Positions 41,488 through 46,318 of a DNA stretch of 46,318 bases are shown here, in pieces. The stretch covers positions 1 through 46,318 of the forward strand of contig JADGPP010000022.1 of the NCBI GenBank assembly GCA_017882375.1, given 5' to 3'. The stretch's first letter is position 1, and the number at the start of each line of letters is the position of its first letter. The notes under the pieces are model-generated. The model did no database searches. It worked only from the letters and a program-made list of their open reading frames with translations, and was not told the origin of the DNA. Made by a program: the position numbers and the translations under genes. The DNA is from Solirubrobacteraceae bacterium. GTDB taxonomy: Bacteria > Actinomycetota > Thermoleophilia > Solirubrobacterales > Solirubrobacteraceae.

Positions 41488-43017
41488 ATGAGCACCACGA
41501 TCCAGCAACTCAAGCGTCCGCAGTCAATCGCCGCATCGTCCACATCCAGCGATCGCCGTCGCTGGATCGCCCTCGCGGTCCTCTGCCTCGGCCAGCTGAT
41601 GATGGTTCTGGACGCGACGATCGTCAACGTCGCCCTGCCGTCGATCCAGCACGACCTGCACTTCTCCCAGGGCAACCTCACGTGGGTGATGAACGGCTAC
41701 CTGATCACCTTCGGCGGCTTCCTGCTGCTCGCCGGTCGGCTCGGCGACCTCGTCGGGCGAAAGCGCGTCTTTCTCACCGGCCTGGTCATGTTCACGGTCG
41801 CCTCGGTGCTGTGCGGCATCGCCGACAGCCAGGCGCTGCTGATCGGCGCGCGGCTGCTGCAGGGCATCGGCGGGGCCGTCGCCTCCAGCGTGATCCTCGC
41901 GATCATCGTCACCGAGTTTCCCGAGCGCGTCGACCAGGGCAAGGCGATGGGCATGTACGCGTTCGTCTCCGCCGGCGGCGGCTCGATCGGACTGCTCGCC
42001 GGCGGCGTGCTGACGCAGTCGCTCGACTGGCACTGGATCTTCTTCGTCAACGTGCCGATCGGCCTGCTCGCGTTCGCGCTCGGCAAGGTGCTGATCGTCG
42101 AGAACGAGGGCATCGGCCTGTCCGGCGGCGTCGATTGGCTCGGCTCCGCGCTGATCACGCTGGCGACCATGCTCGGCGCGTTCGCGATCGTCAAGTCGAC
42201 CGAATACGGGCTGCTGTCCGCGCGCACGCTCGGCGTCGGCGCCGCCTCGCTGCTGCTGCTCGCGGGCTTCCTCGCGCTGGAGGCGCGCCTGGAGAACCCG
42301 ATCATGCCCCTGCGCGTCCTGCGCCTGCGCATGCTCATGGGCTCCAGCCTGGTGCGCGGCCTGCTGGTGACCGGGATGTTCTCCGCCTTCTTCCTCGGCT
42401 CGCTGTATCTCGAGCGCGTGCTCGGCTACAACGCGATCGACACCGGTCTGGCATTCCTGCCGTTGACCGCCTCGATCGCGATCATGTCGGTCGGCCTCAC
42501 CGCCAGGGTCGCCGAGCGCTTCGGCGCGCTGAACACGCTCGGCGCGGGACTCGCGAGCATCGTCGCCGGGCTGCTGCTGCTGGCGACCGCCGGGGTGCAC
42601 GCCAGCTACTTCCCCGGGCTGTTCTTCGCCTTCCTGCTGATCGGCCTCGGCGCCGGCGCATCGTTCCTGCCGCTGCTGACCATGGGCATGGCAGACGCGC
42701 CGCCGCGCGACGCCGGACTGGCCTCGGGAATCATCAACGTCTCCGTGCAGCTGTTCGGCGCGATCGGCCTGGCGTCGCTGGGAACGATCGCCACCGACCA
42801 CACCAAGTCCTTGAGCGCCGGCGGACACTCGCTGATCAGCGCATTGACCGGCGGCTACCACCTCGCCTACCTCGTCGCGGCAGCGTGCGTGGCGGCCGGC
42901 GTACTCGCGGCGTTCCTCGTGCTGCGCCCGCCCGCCGGCTCGCTGCAGCAGGAGGTCGACGAGCTCGAGCGCGAGCTCGATCGCGAGTACGCCACGGCCG
43001 AGCCTCAGCTCGCCTGA
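41488..43017 (+). CDS. DHA2-family (EmrB/QacA) 14-TM drug:proton antiporter
   Basis: The 509-residue MFS exporter has LDATIVNVALPSIQ in helix 1, motif A GRLGDLVGRKRVF, the antiporter motif C region ASAGGGSIGLLAGGVL-type (FVSAGGGSIGLLAGGVLTQS), and about 14 hydrophobic segments. It ends with an acidic tail ELERELDREYATAEPQLA. It exports drugs or lipophilic compounds; the substrate is unknown. The start is ATG 41488 with AAGGGAG upstream. Regulation by the divergent MarR is likely. Confidence 0.93.
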   Translation: MSTTIQQLKRPQSIAASSTSSDRRRWIALAVLCLGQLMMVLDATIVNVALPSIQHDLHFSQGNLTWVMNGYLITFGGFLLLAGRLGDLVGRKRVFLTGLVMFTVASVLCGIADSQALLIGARLLQGIGGAVASSVILAIIVTEFPERVDQGKAMGMYAFVSAGGGSIGLLAGGVLTQSLDWHWIFFVNVPIGLLAFALGKVLIVENEGIGLSGGVDWLGSALITLATMLGAFAIVKSTEYGLLSARTLGVGAASLLLLAGFLALEARLENPIMPLRVLRLRMLMGSSLVRGLLVTGMFSAFFLGSLYLERVLGYNAIDTGLAFLPLTASIAIMSVGLTARVAERFGALNTLGAGLASIVAGLLLLATAGVHASYFPGLFFAFLLIGLGAGASFLPLLTMGMADAPPRDAGLASGIINVSVQLFGAIGLASLGTIATDHTKSLSAGGHSLISALTGGYHLAYLVAAACVAAGVLAAFLVLRPPAGSLQQEVDELERELDREYATAEPQLA

Positions 43018-43030
43018 CCCGGCTCTCGCT

Positions 43031-43071
43031 GCCGAGCTGCGGGCGCGCTAGGTGCGTGCCCGCAGCTCGGC
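43031..43071. terminator. Long stem-loop between convergent MFS and acyl-CoA synthetase genes
   Basis: GCCGAGCTGCGGGC (43031-43044) pairs perfectly with GCCCGCAGCTCGGC (43058-43071). The stem continues four more pairs with one G-U. For the transporter it begins 14 bases after the stop. For the opposite gene it overlaps the last codons, with the stop in the loop. Confidence 0.75.
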
Positions 43072-44526
43072 CCGCTTGACCTTGCCGCTGGCGGTCTTCG
43101 GCAGCTCGGCGGCGAATTCGACGATGCGCGGGTACTTGTACGGCGCGGTCTCTCGCTTGACGTGCTCCTGCAGCTCGCGCACCAGCTCCGGCGACGGCGC
43201 ATAGTCGCCGCCGCGCAACACCACGACCGCGCGCACGACCGACCCGCGTTCCTCGTCGGGCGCCGACACCGCGGCTGCCTCGGCGACGGCGGGATGCGCG
43301 ACCAGTGCGGACTCCACCTCAAACGGCCCGATCCTGTAGCCCGAGGAGATGATCACGTCGTCGTCGCGACCCTCGAAGTGCAGCCAGCCCTCGTCGTCCT
43401 GTGCGACGAGGTCGCCCGTTCGCCAAGGGCCGCCCGCGCGGCGATCGTCGATCTCCCACCCGCCGTCCTCGCCGCGGCGGACGTGCTCGCCGAGGTAGCC
43501 GAGGAAGAACGTCGGCACGGTCCGCGGGTTGACCGTCAGCTCGCCGCCTTTGACCAGCAGCCCGACACCGGGCAGCGCCTTGCCCATCGACCCCGGCCTG
43601 ACGCGCAGCGCAAGCGGGGCCCCCGTCAGCTGACCGGTCTCGGTCTGGCCGTAGCCGTCGCGAATGTCCAGGCCGGTCGCCTGGTGCCAGGCACGCAGCA
43701 CCTCCGGGTTCAGCGGCTCGCCGGCCGCGACCATCGCGCGCAGGTCTGCCAGCGGGCGCAGCGTCGTGCGCTTGGCCAGCACGCGATACTCGGTCGGCGC
43801 CATGCACAGCACGTTGACGCGCTCGCGCGCCAGCAGCTCCAGACGCTGCGCCGGGTCGAAGCGCTCGTCGTGCAGCAGCGCCGTCGCCCCGCACAGCCAC
43901 GGCGCGATGAACACGTTGCGCGCCGACTTCGACCAGCCGCTCGACGCCGTGCACCAGACCAGCTCGCCGGCGCTCGGGCCGAGCCAGTGCTTGGCCTGCA
44001 GGCGCTGGCCGTCGAGATAGCGCTGCGCGTGCACCACCGCCTTGGGCTCGCCCGCGGTGCCGCTCGTGAACGTGATCAGGCACGGCTCGTCGGGCGCCAG
44101 GTCGGCCAGTGGCGCCGGCTCTGCGTCGTACAAGCGCTCGTCGGGGATCAGCGCGACGCGGCACTGCGGCTGCGCGGCCTGCAGCTCTGCGCTGTTGCGC
44201 TCGTCGGCGAGGATCAGCGATGGGTGCACGGCGTCCAGGCGCAGGCGCAGGTCCTTCGCGCGCAGCTGCTCGGTGCACGGCAGCACGACGGCGCCGATGC
44301 GAAAGCAGGCGAGCATCGCGAACACCCAGTCGGGGCGGTTGCCGATCAGCGTCATCACGACGTCGCCGCGGCCGATCCCCAGGCGCGCCAGCGTGCCCGC
44401 CAGGCGCGCGCTGCGCTCGCTGACCTCGGCGAAGCTCCACTCGCGTCGCGCGCCGTCGCGCGCGAGCTCGACCAGTGCGGTGTGCGCGGCGGGCAGCTGG
44501 TCGACCACGTCGCCGGCGAAGTTCAT
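43048..44526 (-). CDS. AMP-binding acyl-CoA synthetase (medium-chain/acetyl-CoA synthetase-like)
   Basis: The 492-residue ANL enzyme activates a carboxylic acid to acyl-AMP and then acyl-CoA. Visible motifs are the P-loop ITFTSGTAGEPKAVVH, DIRDGYGQTETGQLTG, WRTGDLVAQDDEGWLHFEGR, DDVIISSGYRIGPFEVE and the catalytic lysine in LPKTASGKVKR. The pattern is closest to the MACS branch. It is divergent from an acyl-CoA dehydrogenase and is probably part of one acyl-CoA degradation set. ATG 44526 has GGGAGAA upstream. Confidence 0.91.
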   Translation of the reverse strand: MNFAGDVVDQLPAAHTALVELARDGARREWSFAEVSERSARLAGTLARLGIGRGDVVMTLIGNRPDWVFAMLACFRIGAVVLPCTEQLRAKDLRLRLDAVHPSLILADERNSAELQAAQPQCRVALIPDERLYDAEPAPLADLAPDEPCLITFTSGTAGEPKAVVHAQRYLDGQRLQAKHWLGPSAGELVWCTASSGWSKSARNVFIAPWLCGATALLHDERFDPAQRLELLARERVNVLCMAPTEYRVLAKRTTLRPLADLRAMVAAGEPLNPEVLRAWHQATGLDIRDGYGQTETGQLTGAPLALRVRPGSMGKALPGVGLLVKGGELTVNPRTVPTFFLGYLGEHVRRGEDGGWEIDDRRAGGPWRTGDLVAQDDEGWLHFEGRDDDVIISSGYRIGPFEVESALVAHPAVAEAAAVSAPDEERGSVVRAVVVLRGGDYAPSPELVRELQEHVKRETAPYKYPRIVEFAAELPKTASGKVKRAELRART

Positions 44527-44576
44527 GGCGGTATTCTCCCCTGACCAGCCCAAAACGACTCTGGAGCCCAGACCGC

Positions 44577-45791
44577 ATGGCCGTAGCCGCCTCCCCGTAT
44601 ACCGAGATGACCGACGAGCAGAAGGCGATCACCGAGATGGTGCATCAGTTCGCCGACGAGCAGATCCTGCCCAACGCCGAGCACTACGACCACGAGGACT
44701 CCTTCCCCGAGCCGATCGTCGAGCAGATGAAGGAGCTCGGGCTGTTCGGCGTGACGATCCCCGAGGAGTACGGCGGCATGGGGCTGGACCTGACGACCTA
44801 CGCGATGATCGTCGAGGAGCTCTCGCGCGGCTGGATCTCGATCTCCGGCGTGATCAACACGCACTTCATCGGCTCCTACCTGCTGATGAAGTTCGGCTCT
44901 GAGGAGCAGCGCCAGAAGTACCTGCCGCGGATGGCCACCGGGGAGATCCGTGCAGCCTTCTCGCTGTCCGAGCCAGAGCTCGGCTCCGACGTGCAGGCGA
45001 TCAAAAGCTCCGCCAAGAAGACCGCCGACGGCGACTACGAGATCAACGGTCAGAAGATGTGGGTGACCAACGGCCTGCGCAGCACGCTCGTGTTCGTGCT
45101 CGTCAAGACCGACCCCGACGCCGAGCCGCGCCACAAGGGCTTCACCTGCTTCATCGCCGAAAAAGAGCCTGGCGTGGGCGAGAACACCGGCGACTTCGCC
45201 GGCCTGACCGTTCCGCCGCAGATCAGGAAGCTCGGCTACAAGGGCGTCGAGTCCACCGAGCTCGTGTTCGACGGCTACCGCTGCCCGGCCGAGAACGTCC
45301 TCGGCGGCGAGCAGGCAGGCCTCAACCGCGGCTTCTCGCAGATGATGGACGCGTTGGAGGTCGGCCGCGTCAACGTCGCCGCGCGCGGCGTCGGCATCGC
45401 CCAGCGCGCGCTCGAGCTCGGCCTGCGCTACTCGCAGGAGCGCAAGACCTTCGGCAAGCCGATCGCCGAGCACCAGGCGATCCAGTTCAAGCTCGCAGAC
45501 ATGGCCACGCAGGTCGACGCCGCGCGCCTGCTCACGCTGCGCGCCGCCCGTCTGAAGGACGCCGGCGAGCGCTCTGATCTGGAGGCCGGCATGGCCAAGC
45601 TGTTCGCCTCGGAGGCCGGGCGCTTCTGCGTCGAAGAATGCCTGCGCATCCACGGCGGCTACGGCTACTCAAAGGAGTACGAGATCGAGCGTCTCTACCG
45701 CGACGCGCCGCTGCTGTTGATCGGCGAGGGAACCTCGGAGATCCAGCGGATGGTCATCGGGCGCAAGCTCCTGCAGCGTCATAAGATCTGA
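44577..45791 (+). CDS. Acyl-CoA dehydrogenase
   Basis: This 404-residue FAD enzyme introduces the alpha-beta double bond in acyl-CoA. Family lines are LGLFGVTIPEEYGGMGLDL, AAFSLSEPELGSDVQAIKSS, the FAD site KMWVTNGLRSTLVFVLVKT, ERKTFGKPIAEHQAIQFKLA, CLRIHGGYGYSKEYEIERLY and IGEGTSEIQRMVIGR. The Glu in GEGTSEIQ is at the catalytic-base position of short-chain types. ATG 44577 is 50 bases from the divergent synthetase start. It is followed by the SCP2-like gene with a 3-base gap. Confidence 0.95.
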   Translation: MAVAASPYTEMTDEQKAITEMVHQFADEQILPNAEHYDHEDSFPEPIVEQMKELGLFGVTIPEEYGGMGLDLTTYAMIVEELSRGWISISGVINTHFIGSYLLMKFGSEEQRQKYLPRMATGEIRAAFSLSEPELGSDVQAIKSSAKKTADGDYEINGQKMWVTNGLRSTLVFVLVKTDPDAEPRHKGFTCFIAEKEPGVGENTGDFAGLTVPPQIRKLGYKGVESTELVFDGYRCPAENVLGGEQAGLNRGFSQMMDALEVGRVNVAARGVGIAQRALELGLRYSQERKTFGKPIAEHQAIQFKLADMATQVDAARLLTLRAARLKDAGERSDLEAGMAKLFASEAGRFCVEECLRIHGGYGYSKEYEIERLYRDAPLLLIGEGTSEIQRMVIGRKLLQRHKI

Positions 45792-45794
45792 TTG

Positions 45795-46172
45795 ATGGCA
45801 GAGGACGCCAAGGCTCTGATCGAGCTCGCGACGCGCCGGTTCGTGGAGGAGGTTCCGGCACTGGAGCCGATCAAGCTGGTGGTCGGGGTCGAACTGCGCG
45901 GCCGCGGCGACGTCCAGCACTTCCGCATGGAGATGCCAGGCATGAAGGTCACCAAGGGACCGGCAGCCGACGCACGCGTGCGCGTCGACATGCGCCGCGA
46001 GTTCTTCAACGTGATGTCGCGCGAAGGCAAAGTGCCCGACTGGATCGAGGCGTTCCGCTACGGCCAGGCCAAGGCCACCGGCCCCGAGCAGATCCTCAAG
46101 CTGATCGTCAACGTCGTCGAGCGCCAGCAGGAACGCGAGCACACGCGCAAGGCGCGCAGCAAGCCGGCCTAG
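45795..46172 (+). CDS. Small SCP2 sterol-carrier-like protein
   Basis: The 125-residue protein has the SCP2-like layout: IKLVVGVELRGRGDVQHFRM, GMKVTKGPAADARVRVDMRR and the helix region FRYGQAKATGPEQILKLIVN. SCP2-type proteins bind fatty acyl or sterol ligands. Its place three bases after the acyl-CoA dehydrogenase suggests that it presents the acyl substrate. TTG 45792 directly upstream is an alternative start. The final 15 residues are basic. Confidence 0.78.
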   Translation: MAEDAKALIELATRRFVEEVPALEPIKLVVGVELRGRGDVQHFRMEMPGMKVTKGPAADARVRVDMRREFFNVMSREGKVPDWIEAFRYGQAKATGPEQILKLIVNVVERQQEREHTRKARSKPA

Positions 46173-46220
46173 GGCGCCGGCAGGGCGCGCCCGCAGCAGC
46201 GACCTCGGCGGCCGGCGCGG

Positions 46221-46318
46221 CGCTTAGAAACTATCCGAGAACCCTGGGTCGGGGCAGGAGTTATGACTACTTGAGCTGAATCGGCAAGGCACACCACCTC
46301 GCGAAAGGAGCGTGCCTT
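46221..46318 (+). promoter_or_regulatory. Structured leader at the window edge, possible truncated ydaO-type (c-di-AMP) riboswitch
   Basis: After the SCP2-like gene a non-coding stretch begins CGCTTAG and continues with GGTCGGGGCAGGAG, then GAGCTGAATCGG. It has an exact pair AAGGCAC (46286-46292) and GTGCCTT (46312-46318) around AAAGGAG. The order resembles the conserved CGCTTAA, GGGGGAACC and GGGGTGAATC elements of ydaO-yuaA RNAs as I remember them. The diagnostic 3' part (CGACAGCTAACC) would lie beyond the edge. Treat this as a candidate. Confidence 0.38.

Noticed and set aside
1-46318. tRNA, rRNA and CRISPR arrays
   Set aside because: No T-loop-like GGTTCGA context, rRNA stretch or regularly spaced repeat was seen on either strand by reading; a tRNAscan or Infernal run could still find a missed small RNA.

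Overview
The window is 46.3 kb of very GC-rich chromosomal DNA, densely packed with genes. The organism looks like a member of the Actinomycetota. The signs are a SUF iron-sulfur operon with SufU and an Rrf2 regulator, the CysO/Mec/CysM sulfur-carrier route to cysteine, several genes with a -10 box just upstream of ATG and no Shine-Dalgarno (leaderless type), many GTG starts, and ATGA/GTGA overlaps. The class Thermoleophilia (Solirubrobacterales-like) is my inference from the gene mix. No tRNA, rRNA, CRISPR array, prophage or intact insertion sequence was seen.

Layout. 1-7.4 kb (minus strand): rrf2-sufC-sufD-sufS-sufU, then an FMN-dependent glutamate-synthase-like gene, then sufB (cut by the left edge) behind its own promoter. 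7.4-9.7 kb: a divergent pair, a SCO1-like lipoprotein and a secreted beta-rich protein. 9.8-14.8 kb: the cysteine module, with a rhodanese-ThiF activating enzyme, CysO, CysM, the JAMM protease Mec and a zinc-ribbon/DUF2007 protein. It is interrupted by a Fic toxin with a VbhA-type antitoxin and by a decayed GMC oxidoreductase. 14.8-19.6 kb: DUF1802, the hydantoinase/oxoprolinase pair HyuB-HyuA, and an unrecognised Cys/His-finger protein. 19.8-23.8 kb (minus): a glycosyltransferase, two zinc-ribbon proteins and NadB. 23.8-26.1 kb (plus): murI-rph-rdgB. 26.1-27.4 kb: a small alien-looking patch holding a transposase remnant, a lower-GC secreted-protein gene and tandem duplications. 27.4-29.9 kb: a tiny membrane protein, HU, pyrF and a PfkB sugar kinase. 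29.9-34.1 kb: an ABM-like protein, an ABC-2 exporter, a LolA-like protein and a membrane cytochrome c. 34.1-40.5 kb: glutamine synthetase, DUF1003, a YyaL-type thioredoxin-domain protein, a secreted TAP-like hydrolase and a small zinc-finger protein. 40.5-46.2 kb: RidA, a MarR regulator divergent from a 14-TM MFS exporter, then acyl-CoA synthetase, acyl-CoA dehydrogenase and an SCP2-like protein. The right edge holds a structured leader that may be the 5' part of a c-di-AMP (ydaO-type) riboswitch.

How the genes work together. The first 15 kb is about sulfur: SufS/SufU mobilise sulfur from cysteine for SufBCD, the Rrf2 protein with three cysteines probably senses clusters, and the MoeZ-like/CysO/CysM/Mec set makes cysteine on a protein carrier. 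The right end is an acyl-CoA catabolic set. The most unusual points are a CysO that ends in Gly-Gly-Arg, so it may need trimming before use; a leaderless 11-codon leader ORF and a promoter element shared by the activating enzyme and cysM; the Fic/VbhA pair inside the cysteine cluster; a SCO protein lacking its copper histidine; and two genes whose only good start is CTG overlapping the upstream stop. All calls rest on reading the sequence, with no database search.
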